The position numbers were made by a program, and so were the translations under genes. From assembly GCF_015351105.1 (NCBI RefSeq), contig NZ_JADKRR010000001.1, positions 1,469,069-1,533,068 of the forward strand: a stretch of DNA of 64,000 nucleotides, read 5' to 3'. The notes beneath the pieces were generated by a model that did no database searches, was not told the DNA's origin, and saw only the letters and a program-made list of their open reading frames with translations. The stretch comes from Clavibacter sp. VKM Ac-2872. GTDB taxonomy: Bacteria > Actinomycetota > Actinomycetes > Actinomycetales > Microbacteriaceae. This document shows, one piece after another, positions 38,971-47,427 of the stretch (the stretch's first letter is position 1; each line of letters starts with the position of its first letter).

Positions 38971-40341
38971 TTGATCGCGCTGACGCCGCTCTTCCAGGTG
39001 CTGGCCGATGATTCCGGTGGTGTGACGCCGGGGTGGTTGCGGGACTTCTCGGGGTCGACGTTGGATAAGCAGCGGCAGATGGTGGAGGGGTTCGTCGGTA
39101 GCGGTGAGCTGTGGGATGCGGATCCGGCGCGGGCGGCGGGGTCGTTGTTCGTGAATGTGGGGTCGTTGTTCATCCCGGTGGGTGGTGAGGTCGCGGCGGG
39201 CGCGAAGGTGGTGTCGGTCGGGGCGCGGATGGTCGAGGTCGGTGGCACGGCGGCGGAGGCGGCGGATGTCGCGTCGGTGGCGGGGCGGTTGACGAGGGTC
39301 GGCGGGAATGCGCTGCTGGATGCGGGTCTGTATGTGAAGCAGACCGGGTTGGTTCTCGAGGCGGTCTCGGATCGTGTGGCGGGGTTCGCGGATGTGCCGC
39401 GTGCGGCGACGGCGGGCGTGGTGTCGTCGTTGCGGGAGGTGTTGGAGCGGGTGCCGCGGGTGAGTGTGACGGTCGAACGCATGGCGACTCCGGATGGGGC
39501 GTGGGCTATCCCGAGCGTGCATATGAGCGTGGAGCATCCGGCGTCGGGTGGAGCGGCGGTTGCCGCGGCGGGTGGTCGACACACGGCGGAGATGGTGTCC
39601 GGTCCGGCGGCGGAGGCGCGTGCGGCGGGAACGGATGTCGGGCGCACCGGTCAGGGGACACTGCACGACGGCCTCCCGAGGAGCGACCACGGCACGACGG
39701 CGGTCGACGCGCGCACCGCATCAGGGGGGCGCCCGTCGGGAGCTCATCACGACCCGGCAGGAGCAGACGGCGCACATCACGGGCAAGCGGGGCCGCACGC
39801 GGGCTCGCCGGATGCGGTGCACGGGACCCATAACGCCGCCCTCGAGCACCCGCGTCCCGAGGGCGCGGCGCGCTTCGATGGCCCTTCCGCGGACGTGGCC
39901 AATCGGCATCCGATACCCTCGTGGATCGCCGACCGGCTCGCGAATCACGAGCTGCCGGCTTGGAAGAAGCGCATCCTCCAGGGTCATGAGTTCAACTACG
40001 CGAACCACCACCGGTACACGTATAGCGAGATACGCGTGATGCGGCGTTGGCGGCTGCATTCCTACGAGGAAGATCTATGGATAACATCACGAAAGCACAC
40101 ACAGGTGGTTGATATCCGGTGGTATACCATGAAGCGGTACATCTATGAGATTCACAAGAAATACAGGCCTGGGTTTATCGTCGACGAGACTGGCGTTCCT
40201 TTGCAGGGCGTGAAAATCCTCGAAGTCCCGCCCCAGTTGAAAGCCGTTCCGCAAGAGGTGTTGACGTACGCAAGAGAGCATGGTGTGGTTATCAGGGATT
40301 CTAATGGCCGCTCTTACAATATTGTCGAACAGGCGGGATAA
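38971..40341 (+). CDS. Truncated toxin copy 7 with a distinct (lineage C) tip
   Basis: A 456-codon frame that starts in the middle segment at ALTPLFQVLADDSGG. After VSVGARM the middle diverges (VEVGGTAAEAADV, then RVGGNALLDAGLYVKQTGL), so a different toxin backbone has been joined. A long His/Ala/Gly linker precedes a tip unrelated to the nuclease tips: GHEFNYANHHRYTYSEIRV, WITSRKHTQVVDI, IYEIHKKYRPGF, LQGVKILEVPPQ and VLTYAREHGVVIRDSNG. From memory this block occurs at the C-terminus of other actinobacterial polymorphic toxins. Its activity is unknown to me, possibly a nuclease fold. It lacks the export domain. Confidence 0.75.
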   Translation: MIALTPLFQVLADDSGGVTPGWLRDFSGSTLDKQRQMVEGFVGSGELWDADPARAAGSLFVNVGSLFIPVGGEVAAGAKVVSVGARMVEVGGTAAEAADVASVAGRLTRVGGNALLDAGLYVKQTGLVLEAVSDRVAGFADVPRAATAGVVSSLREVLERVPRVSVTVERMATPDGAWAIPSVHMSVEHPASGGAAVAAAGGRHTAEMVSGPAAEARAAGTDVGRTGQGTLHDGLPRSDHGTTAVDARTASGGRPSGAHHDPAGADGAHHGQAGPHAGSPDAVHGTHNAALEHPRPEGAARFDGPSADVANRHPIPSWIADRLANHELPAWKKRILQGHEFNYANHHRYTYSEIRVMRRWRLHSYEEDLWITSRKHTQVVDIRWYTMKRYIYEIHKKYRPGFIVDETGVPLQGVKILEVPPQLKAVPQEVLTYAREHGVVIRDSNGRSYNIVEQAG

Positions 40342-40350
40342 GAGTAAGTT

Positions 40351-40869
40351 GTGAAGAAGTTTGAATATTGCTACCAGTGGAACTTCATGACTAAAGCTTC
40401 CATCACGGAGTTGTCGCGTGATGAAGCGCGGGCGCGGTTCGGGGGTGGGAGAAAGGAGCCGGATGATTGGTTCTCCGTGGCAGCTCGCGCGCAGGATGGT
40501 CCCAGCGCGGGGGCTGTTGACTACGTGCTCGAGGTGACCCAGCATGCGGATTTCATCAACACGTTTCTGTGCGACGAGTGGGGGAGTATCAAGTACATCT
40601 ACAACTTCCGGCGCGAACCGGCGGGGATGTTCTTCTTCTGTCGGACCGAGTACACGTATCCGGATGAGGCCCAGCAGTTCTTCCAACATGAATGGCTTAC
40701 GGCGGAGAACATCCTCTTCAAGCTCGACGGGTCCATGAAGCGCAGGCTGAAGCAAAAGTCCCGTCCCGGCGTTGAGCAGTGGGACTACCACGGCGTCGAC
40801 ATGTCCGACAACTGGGAGGTCATCCCGGATTTCGAGCAGTGGGATGCGATCGCCAGATACCGGGGATGA
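40351..40869 (+). CDS. Putative immunity protein for the lineage C tip
   Basis: A 172-residue protein that starts 9 bases after toxin copy 7. It is not YezG-like: KKFEYCYQWNFMTKASIT, DDWFSVAARAQDG, then YVLEVTQHADFINTFLCDEW, aromatic- and acid-rich strands (FFFCRTEYTYPDEAQQFFQH) and a tail with VEQWDYHGVDMSDNWEVI. The position after a toxin tip is the main evidence for an immunity role. A decayed paralogue lies at 30354-30722. GTG start with weak ribosome binding site. Base composition is AT-richer than the flanking chromosome. Confidence 0.7.
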   Translation: MKKFEYCYQWNFMTKASITELSRDEARARFGGGRKEPDDWFSVAARAQDGPSAGAVDYVLEVTQHADFINTFLCDEWGSIKYIYNFRREPAGMFFFCRTEYTYPDEAQQFFQHEWLTAENILFKLDGSMKRRLKQKSRPGVEQWDYHGVDMSDNWEVIPDFEQWDAIARYRG

Positions 40870-41065
40870 GTTCCGCTGGCCCTGGTTTGTAGGAGCTAAC
40901 GCAAGGCGCAGAAGCTTCTCCGGTATCGGGCTCCGTCGCTCGCTACCCTCATACACCGCATTTTCTCGGTAGAAGATGCGGATCGTCCGGAGGGTTCCGC
41001 GTCCTAGATGTCCCGCAGCTGACACGGGAGATTCGGGAGAAGGTGGCCCCCACGAGGGGGTGACT

Positions 41066-42019
41066 GCTCGTCTCCTGCGCATCACGTGGAGTGGACGGAC
41101 TACCCGCCGTGCAACCAGCGCAATGACGAGTTGATCAAGGCGGTGGCGGTGCAGGCCACGGCGTTGGACCAGGCGCAGGCGGATTGCGTGAATGCGATCG
41201 CCGCGGCGGATCCCACGCGGACGTCGTGCGCCGTGCCGGTGCAGGGCACGGATTTCACGGCGGCGGCCGTGGCGGGGACGGCGTTGCCGTTCGGGCAGAT
41301 GGCGTCGGGGCGTCAGACGTGCGTGGGGTCGTTCCTGGGTGGTGCGGGGGATGCGGTCACGAGCATGGCCGAGGGGTTGGGGAGCCTCGTCTCGTACAAC
41401 CCCGAGACGGGTCAGTGGGGTGATTGGGGTCACGCGGGGGCGTCGGCTCTGGGCGTGGTGGAGGGGCTGGGTGCGTTGATCGCGCCGACGCCGCTCTTCC
41501 AGGTGCTGGCCGATGATTCCGGTGGTGTGACGCCGGGGTGGTTGCGGGACTTCTCGGGGTCGACGTTGGATAAGCAGCGGCAGATGGTGGAGGGGTTCGT
41601 CGGTAGCGGTGAGCTGTGGGATGCGGATCCGGCGCGGGCGGCGGGGTCGTTGTTCGTGAATGTGGGGTCGTTGTTCATCCCGGTGGGTGGTGAGGTCGCG
41701 GCGGGCGCGAAGGTGGTGTCGGTCGGGGCGCGGGTCGTGGCGGTGGGGGATCGTGTCGCGGAGGCGGCCGATGCGGCGTCTGTTGCAGGGCGTGTGGTGG
41801 GTGCGGGTGCGCGGGTGACGGTCGCTGCGGGTTCCGGGTTGGTGCGTGTGGGGGATCTGTTGACGCAGGCGGTGGCCAAGGCGGATGCGGTGGGGCATGC
41901 GGCGACGGCGCCGGTGATGAATGCGTTGCGGGACGCGGTCGGGCGGGTTCCGTCGGTGCGGGTGGTGGTGGAGCATGCGGTGACGCCGGATGGGTTCCGG
42001 GTGCCTGCGGGTGTGCGGG
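41066..42019 (+). pseudogene. Toxin fragment 8: middle segment truncated at both ends
   Basis: Homology begins at SSPAHHVEWTDYPPCNQRN (residue ~160 of the full-length toxin) and stops at TPDGFRVPAGVR (~residue 475). The frame then runs into unrelated sequence to 42192. No export domain, linker, tip or immunity gene remains. Its right end abuts the normal chromosome, 50 bases from the stop of the FAD oxidoreductase gene, so it marks the edge of the array. The preceding gap (40870-41065) shows nothing I can identify. Confidence 0.82.
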
Positions 42020-42068
42020 TTACACCGATCTCACGGCGACGTGGCGCCCAGCTCCGCCGGCGCGCGCG

Positions 42069-43517
42069 TCACACCGAGAGGTCCGGCCCGCGCTCGATCC
42101 CGAACTCGTGTCGCAGCGCGCTCCGGGCCGCCTGGTACCCGGCCATGCCGTGGACGCCGGGGCCCGGGGTCGCCGAGCTCGAGGCCAGGTAGACGCCCGC
42201 GGCCGGGGTTCGCCACGGGTCCGGCGAGAGCACCGGACGCGCGAGCAGCTGCCAGACGCTCGCGGCGCCCGCGGCGATGTCGCCGCCGATGTAGTTGGGG
42301 TCGTGCTCCTCCATGCCGACCGCGTCGATGCTCGAGGAGGCGAGGATCAGGTCGCGGAAGCCCGGTGCGAAGCGCTCGATCTGCCGCGTGATCGCCTCGG
42401 TCTGGTCGACCGTGGATCCCGCGGGCACGTGCGTGTACGCCCACAGCACGTGCTTGCCCGCGGGCGCGCGGCCCGGGTCGTCGATGGAGGGCTGGGCGAC
42501 CAGGACGTACGGGTCGTCGCTGTGCCGGCCGGCCGCCACGTCGCGCTCCGCCCGCTGGATCTCGGCGCGCGTGCCGCCGACGTGCAGCGTGCCCGCGCGG
42601 CGGAGCTCGGGATCCGTCCAGGGCACCGGTCCGGAGAGCGCGAAGTCGACCTTCGAGGCCGCGTTGCCGTAGCGGAAGCGGCGCAGGGCGCGGAGGTAGC
42701 GCGCGGGCAGGCGGTCGCTCGCGATGCGCGAGAGGGCCCGGGCGCTGGTGTCGAACAGCACCGCGCGCGCGGCGGGCAGCTCGCGGAGCCGGCGGACCTC
42801 GGAGCCCGTGATCACCTCGCCGCCGTGGGCCCGCAGGTCGGCGACCATCGCGTCGACGATCGACTGGCTGCCGCCGATCGGCACCGGCCAGCCGCGCGCG
42901 TGCGCGTACGCGCCGAGGGAGAGCGCGGCGGCGGCGGTCGAGACGCTCGGCATGGTCTGGATCGCGTGGGCGGCGACCCCGGTGAACATGGCGGGCGCGA
43001 CGTCGCCGCGGAAGCGCGCGTCCCAGGCGGGCGAGCCCTGCTCGAGGGCGCGGAGGCCCAGGCGGATCGCGGTCGGCGGGTGGCGCGGCACCTGCAGGAG
43101 CGGCCCGTTCGTGAACTGCGCGACCCGGTCGGCGGAGGCGGCGAGCGGCCCCATCAGCTGACGCCAGGCCCGACCGTCGACGCCCAGCGCGTCGGCCGTG
43201 CGGTCGATGTCGCGGTAGGCGATGCCCGAGACGCCGCCGTCGAGCGGGTGCCCGTAGGAGATCTCCGGCACCACGAGGTCGATCCGACGGTCGAGCTGGA
43301 AGGCCCGGAAGAACCCGGAGGCCAGCGCCATCGGGTGCACCGCAGAGCAGATGTCGTGGTGGAAGCCCGGGAGCGTGAGCTCGGCCGTGCGGCTGCCGCC
43401 GCCGATCGTGTCCGCCCGCTCGTGCACCTGCACGGACAGCCCGGCGCGCGCCATCGTCACGGCCGCGGCCAGCCCGTTCGGTCCGGATCCGACCACGATC
43501 GCGTCGATGTCACCCAT
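42069..43517 (-). CDS. FAD-dependent oxidoreductase, phytoene desaturase-like
   Basis: A 482-residue protein with an N-terminal FAD-binding Rossmann motif (AIVVGSGPNGLAAAVTMARAG) and a second GG doublet region (IGGGSRTAELTLPGFHHD). At the C-terminus AAGVYLASSSATPGPGVHGM matches the FAD-contact motif of carotenoid desaturase-like proteins. The family includes phytoene dehydrogenase-like enzymes of unknown substrate; no carotenoid genes are nearby, so the substrate stays open. An SDR gene ends nine bases upstream. The ATG at 43517 is preceded at six bases by TAGCCT, so it may also have its own leaderless promoter. Confidence 0.88.
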   Translation of the reverse strand: MGDIDAIVVGSGPNGLAAAVTMARAGLSVQVHERADTIGGGSRTAELTLPGFHHDICSAVHPMALASGFFRAFQLDRRIDLVVPEISYGHPLDGGVSGIAYRDIDRTADALGVDGRAWRQLMGPLAASADRVAQFTNGPLLQVPRHPPTAIRLGLRALEQGSPAWDARFRGDVAPAMFTGVAAHAIQTMPSVSTAAAALSLGAYAHARGWPVPIGGSQSIVDAMVADLRAHGGEVITGSEVRRLRELPAARAVLFDTSARALSRIASDRLPARYLRALRRFRYGNAASKVDFALSGPVPWTDPELRRAGTLHVGGTRAEIQRAERDVAAGRHSDDPYVLVAQPSIDDPGRAPAGKHVLWAYTHVPAGSTVDQTEAITRQIERFAPGFRDLILASSSIDAVGMEEHDPNYIGGDIAAGAASVWQLLARPVLSPDPWRTPAAGVYLASSSATPGPGVHGMAGYQAARSALRHEFGIERGPDLSV

Positions 43518-43523
43518 GCGTCG

Positions 43524-43529
43524 AGGCTA
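43524..43529 (-). promoter_or_regulatory. TAGCCT -10-like element, six bases before an ATG
   Basis: TAGCCT on the minus strand is followed by six bases and the ATG at 43517. It overlaps the stop region of the upstream SDR gene, so the oxidoreductase may be transcribed independently as a leaderless mRNA. Confidence 0.4.
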
Positions 43530-44525
43530 TCGGCGGCGGAGCGCGGCTGTGCCGGCGACGACGCCCGAGAGGAGCGCGCCCGCGCCGATCGCGACGGCCT
43601 TCGCGCGGTTGCGGATGATCCACACCTGCGGGCTCATCATGCGCGCCCGGTCGCTGAAGATGCCGCGCGCGCCGTGGTCGCCCGCGGTCGGCGTGTAGAG
43701 GTTGGTCGTGAGCATCGGCTGCGTCTTGTCCTCCGCCTGCTGGCCGGTGTACCCGGTCTTGGCGAGGTAGCCGTCGAGCCAGTTCGCGACGAAGCGGTTG
43801 CCGAGCACGGTCATGACGGTCGGCTCGCCGACCCAGTTGCGGCGCTTCGGCTTCTCGGCGACCGCGGCGATGGCCTGCGCGCCCACCTCGGGCTCGAAGA
43901 TCGGCGGCACGGGCTGCGGGTGGTGCGGCAGCTGCGACTTGACCCAGTTGAACTGGATCGTGTTGAGCGCGGGCATGTCGACGGTGGAGATCTTCACGGC
44001 GCTCTTGTTGTGGATCAGCTCGGTCGTCACCGACTCGGTGAAGCCCTGCACGGCGTGCTTGGCGGCGCAGTACGCGGCCTGCAGCGGGATCCCGCGATGG
44101 GCGAGCGCCGAGCCCACCTGGATCACGTGCCCGCGGTCGCGCGGCACCATGCGGCTGAGCGCGGCGCGCGTGCCGTTGACGAAGCCGAAGTAGTTGACAG
44201 CGGTGGCGCGCTCGAAGTCCGCCGGATCCGTGGTGAGGAACTCGCCGAAGACGCCGACCATGGCGTCGTTGACCCAGAGGTCGATGGGGCCGAGCTCGTC
44301 CTCGACGCGGTCGGCGGCGGCCTCGACGGCCAGGCGGTCGGCGACGTCGGTGGAGATGCCGAGGCCGCGGCGGCCGCGCGCCTCGATGTCGGCGACGGCG
44401 CCCGCGAGGCCATCCTCGCCGCGCGCGAGGACAGCGACGTCCCAGCCCCGGTCCGCGAGCTCCCGCACGGTCGCGCGGCCCAGTCCGGCCGATCCTCCGG
44501 TGACGACGGCGATGCCTCGAGTCAT
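43527..44525 (-). CDS. Short-chain dehydrogenase/reductase (SDR)
   Basis: A 332-residue SDR. The NAD(P)-binding motif VTGGSAGLGRATV is at the N-terminus, WVNDAM stands in the NNAG position, and the catalytic YCAAKHA motif (Tyr and Lys) is present with an upstream Ser in QVGSALAHRG. A C-terminal extension of ~90 residues ends in a hydrophobic helix (AVAIGAGALLSGVVAGTAAL), so it may be membrane-attached. Substrate unknown. GGAGCC precedes the ATG. It is probably co-transcribed with the FAD oxidoreductase that starts nine bases later. Confidence 0.9.
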   Translation of the reverse strand: MTRGIAVVTGGSAGLGRATVRELADRGWDVAVLARGEDGLAGAVADIEARGRRGLGISTDVADRLAVEAAADRVEDELGPIDLWVNDAMVGVFGEFLTTDPADFERATAVNYFGFVNGTRAALSRMVPRDRGHVIQVGSALAHRGIPLQAAYCAAKHAVQGFTESVTTELIHNKSAVKISTVDMPALNTIQFNWVKSQLPHHPQPVPPIFEPEVGAQAIAAVAEKPKRRNWVGEPTVMTVLGNRFVANWLDGYLAKTGYTGQQAEDKTQPMLTTNLYTPTAGDHGARGIFSDRARMMSPQVWIIRNRAKAVAIGAGALLSGVVAGTAALRRR

Positions 44526-44622
44526 GTGGCTCCTTCGATGGTTGGTGCACGAAACGTGCTCCTCCACCGTAGGACCGGCGCACCCCGCCGAGGCCTCCGG
44601 GCCCGGTCCTGCCAGGCGGCGG

Positions 44623-46311
44623 TCAGCCTTCGCGCTGCAGGTCCTCGCGCACCTGGCGGCGGAGCACCTTGCCGATGAGCGACGTGGGCAGCGCGTCCAC
44701 CTGGATCACGCGGCGGGGGACCTTGTAGGCGGTGAGGTGCGCGCGGCAGTACGCGCGGATGGCGGCCTCGTCGAGCGCGGCACCCGGATCCAGCACGACC
44801 GCGGCAGTGACGTCCTCGCCGCCGTCCGCCGACGGGAGGCCGACCACGGCGACGCCCTGCACGCCGGGGGCGCCGCGGACGACATCCTCGACCTCGCTGG
44901 GGGAGACGTTGAAGCCGCCCGTGATGATCAGCTCCTTCATCCGGTCGACGATGGTGGTGAAGCCGTCGGCGTCGACGCGCACGATGTCGCCCGTCCGGAA
45001 CCAGCCGCCGTCGAGGAGCGCGGCGCGCGTCTCGTCGGGGCGACGCCAGTAGCCCTGGAACACCTGGGGCCCGCGGATGAGCAGCTCGCCCTCCTCGCCG
45101 GGCGCGCGGTCGACGGCCGGGTCCTCGGGATCCACGACCCGCACCTCCGTGCTCGGGAACGGGACGCCGACGGTGCCCGGCCGCCGCGACGGGCCGATCG
45201 GGTTGCCGAGCGCCACGGGCGACGTCTCGGTGAGCCCGTAGCCCTCGACGAGGTAGCCGCCCGTGAGGCCCTCCCACAGCTCGACGGTCGACACCGGCAG
45301 GTTCATGGCGCCGGAGATCGCGAAGCGCACGCCCGTGAGGTCGACGCCCTTCTCCTTCGCGCCGCGCGCGAGGCGCTCGTAGATGGGCGGGACCGCCGGC
45401 AGGAACGTCGGCGGGTGCTTCCGTGCGGCGGCGAGCACGAGGTCCACGTCGAACTTCGGGAAGAGCACGAGGCGCGCGCCGATCGCCATGGCGAAGGTGA
45501 GGCAGAGCGTGAGGCCGTACGCGTGGAACATCGGCAGCACGCCGTAGACCGTCTCGCCGCCGTCCGAGAGCCCCGGCACCCAGGCGCGGCCCTGCATGGC
45601 GTTGGCGTGCAGGTTGCGGTGGGTGAGGATCGCGCCCTTGGGGCTCGCGGTCGTGCCGCTCGTGTACTGGAGGATCGCCGTGTCGTCGAGCTCGGGCCGG
45701 GGGCGGGAGGCGGCGATGCGGCGGTGGTCGACGAGCTCCTCCCACGTGACGGTGCCCGTCACGGGCGCCGTGATCGCGGCGCGGGCACGGCGGGCGGCGG
45801 GAACAGGCAGGCGGAGCTTGAGGCGGGTCGCGAACGGCATCGCGGCCGGCAGGTCGACCGAGACGATCGTGTCCACGGGCACGTCGCGCGGCATGTCCTG
45901 GATCGTGCCGACCACGGTGTCCCAGGCGATGACGACGCGGGCGCCGTGGTCCTCGAACTGGTGGCGGAGCTCCCGCGGCGTGTAGAGCGGGTTGTGCTCG
46001 ACGACGATCGCGCCGAGCCGCAGGACGGCGTAGAAGGCGACGACGTGCTGCGGGCAGTTCGGCAGTACGAGCGCGACGCGGTCGCCCTTGCGGACGCCGA
46101 GGCGGCGGAGGCCCTCGGCGGCGCGCGCAATCTGGTCGCCCATCTCGCGGTACGTCGTCTCGCGGCCGAAGAACTCGAGGGCGACGGCCTTCCCGTGCCG
46201 CTGGATCGAGCGCTCGACCATGTCGACCAGCGATCCGATCACGGGCGGGATGTCGGCCGACACCCCGTCCGCGTAGCTGCGTACCCAGGGGCGGTCGGCG
46301 TCGAGGCTCAT
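44623..46311 (-). CDS. Long-chain acyl-CoA ligase, paralogue of 14556-16244
   Basis: A 562-residue ANL-superfamily ligase. AMP-binding motif YTSGTTASPKGA, GYGLTETSP, WFRTGDI and the C-terminal GKVLRRQVRE. Identity with the ligase at 14556-16244 is high by eye along the full length, including LPNCPQHVVAFYAVLRLGA. Start: ATG 46311, with a TATGGT hexamer six bases upstream, and no ribosome binding site. Fatty-acid activation is well supported; the physiological substrate is not known. Confidence 0.92.
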   Translation of the reverse strand: MSLDADRPWVRSYADGVSADIPPVIGSLVDMVERSIQRHGKAVALEFFGRETTYREMGDQIARAAEGLRRLGVRKGDRVALVLPNCPQHVVAFYAVLRLGAIVVEHNPLYTPRELRHQFEDHGARVVIAWDTVVGTIQDMPRDVPVDTIVSVDLPAAMPFATRLKLRLPVPAARRARAAITAPVTGTVTWEELVDHRRIAASRPRPELDDTAILQYTSGTTASPKGAILTHRNLHANAMQGRAWVPGLSDGGETVYGVLPMFHAYGLTLCLTFAMAIGARLVLFPKFDVDLVLAAARKHPPTFLPAVPPIYERLARGAKEKGVDLTGVRFAISGAMNLPVSTVELWEGLTGGYLVEGYGLTETSPVALGNPIGPSRRPGTVGVPFPSTEVRVVDPEDPAVDRAPGEEGELLIRGPQVFQGYWRRPDETRAALLDGGWFRTGDIVRVDADGFTTIVDRMKELIITGGFNVSPSEVEDVVRGAPGVQGVAVVGLPSADGGEDVTAAVVLDPGAALDEAAIRAYCRAHLTAYKVPRRVIQVDALPTSLIGKVLRRQVREDLQREG

Positions 46312-46317
46312 GTCCCC

Positions 46318-46323
46318 ACCATA
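46318..46323 (-). promoter_or_regulatory. TATGGT -10-like element, six bases before an ATG
   Basis: TATGGT on the minus strand, six bases, then the ATG at 46311. The same geometry is seen at the paralogous ligase at 16244. Confidence 0.4.
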
Positions 46324-46327
46324 GGGA

Positions 46328-46354
46328 ATGCGCCCGGGCAAGACCCGGGCGCAT
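46328..46354 (-). terminator. Hairpin terminator after the SDR at 46376
   Basis: A perfect 11-bp stem (ATGCGCCCGGG / CCCGGGCGCAT) with a five-base loop. It lies just after the stop of the minus-strand SDR gene and before the promoter of the acyl-CoA ligase, so it separates the two transcripts. Confidence 0.65.
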
Positions 46355-46375
46355 CGGCCGTGCCGCGGTCGCGGG

Positions 46376-47305
46376 CTAGGCGGGGTAGACGACCCCGGTC
46401 AGCTGCTCGGACGCGTCCCAGAGGCGGCGCGCGAGCTCGGCGTCCTTCGACCGCGGGCTCGACGCGGCCAGGTGCGGCAGGCCGCTCATCCCGCCGAGGC
46501 CCGCGGGCCCGTAGTAGTCGCCGGGGTGCACCCCGAGGCCGGTCGCGGCCTGGATCTGCGGGAGCGCGCCCACGCGCACGTCCTGGCCCAGCGCGGCGGG
46601 ACCGAACTTGGCGGTCAGGTCGCTGACGACGCCCTGCGGCCCGGATCCCGGACCGTTCTTCGCGAGGTTCGTGGACGTGACGCCGGGGTGCGCGGCGACC
46701 GCCGTGAGGCCCCAGCCCCGCCCATCCGACAGCGCCTGCAGACGCCGCATGAACAGCAGGTTCGCGAGCTTGGCCTGGCCGTAGGCCGCCCAGGGGCTGT
46801 AGCGCCGCTCCGACTGGAGGTCGCCGAACGCGATGCGGCCCATCCAGTGCGCGAGGCTCGACACGACGACCACGCGCGGCGCCTCGGCGGCCTGGAGCGC
46901 GGGCAGGAGCAGGCCCGTGAGGGCGAAGTGGCCGAGGTGGTTCGTGCCGAGCTGCAGCTCGAAGCCGTCCGCGGTCTCGCGCCGGTCCGGCGGGGCCATG
47001 ACGCCGGCGTTGTCGACGAGGATGTCGATCGGCCCGCGCTCGATCTCGCGGTCGGCGAAGGCGCGCACGGAGGAGAGGTCGGCGAGGTCGAGGGATCCGA
47101 CCTCCACGTGCACGCCGGGGTGGCGGTCGCGGATGGAGCCGGCCGCGTCCTCGCCGCGCTCCGGGTCGCGGGAGGTGAGGACGACGGAGGCGCCGGCCGC
47201 GGCGAGCCGGCGCGCGGTCTCGAGGCCGAGGCCGCTGTTGCCGCCGGTGACGACGGCGCGCTTCCCGTCGAGCGGGCTGATGATGATGTCGGTGGGACGG
47301 GGCAC
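46376..47305 (-). CDS. Short-chain dehydrogenase/reductase (retinol dehydrogenase-like)
   Basis: A 309-residue SDR with VVTGGNSGLGLETA, LVDNAGVMAPP, catalytic Ser in VVSSLAHWMG and YGQAKLANLL carrying the Tyr and Lys. The length and the C-terminal region match the 'oxidoreductase' SDR group related to WW-domain and retinol dehydrogenases. Substrate is unknown. The GTG start at 47305 has AGGAG seven bases upstream. It is divergent from the gene at 47428. Confidence 0.88.
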   Translation of the reverse strand: MPRPTDIIISPLDGKRAVVTGGNSGLGLETARRLAAAGASVVLTSRDPERGEDAAGSIRDRHPGVHVEVGSLDLADLSSVRAFADREIERGPIDILVDNAGVMAPPDRRETADGFELQLGTNHLGHFALTGLLLPALQAAEAPRVVVVSSLAHWMGRIAFGDLQSERRYSPWAAYGQAKLANLLFMRRLQALSDGRGWGLTAVAAHPGVTSTNLAKNGPGSGPQGVVSDLTAKFGPAALGQDVRVGALPQIQAATGLGVHPGDYYGPAGLGGMSGLPHLAASSPRSKDAELARRLWDASEQLTGVVYPA

Positions 47306-47427
47306 GCGGACTCCTCTTGCGGGTGGGATCCCCACGCTATCGAGGTCGGCCGGGCGTCGCCCGTGCGGGTCGGCCGGGGCCGCGCGCCGGACGGCCCGAG
47401 GCGGGCGGCCGATGGGAGGATCGGGGC

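Larger units (their letters stand above)
28440..42019 (+). repeat. Dispersed direct repeats of the toxin middle segment
   Basis: The segment encoding GALIAPTPLFQV... through AAGQGVLERGTVEAP recurs in the same orientation. It is complete or partial at about 28440-29070, 30757-31420, 32851-33460, 37261-37650, 38976-39235 (then diverging) and 41462-42019. Copies at about 31180-31660 and 33220-33700 differ at a single visible base over roughly 480 bases. Such near-identity in direct repeats allows homologous recombination that can delete, duplicate or swap the tips between them. Confidence 0.9.

Noticed and set aside
40870-41065. Possible small gene between the lineage C immunity gene and toxin fragment 8.
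   Set aside because: No frame with a ribosome binding site or similarity to any tip or immunity gene could be found. I see nothing identifiable.
27202-42019. Prophage or integrative element explanation for the island.
   Set aside because: No integrase, transposase, phage structural gene, tRNA target or terminal repeat is visible. The repeats are all derived from the toxin unit itself.
28440-42019. CRISPR-like array.
   Set aside because: The repeats are hundreds of bases long, coding and irregularly spaced, with genes between them and no cas genes nearby.
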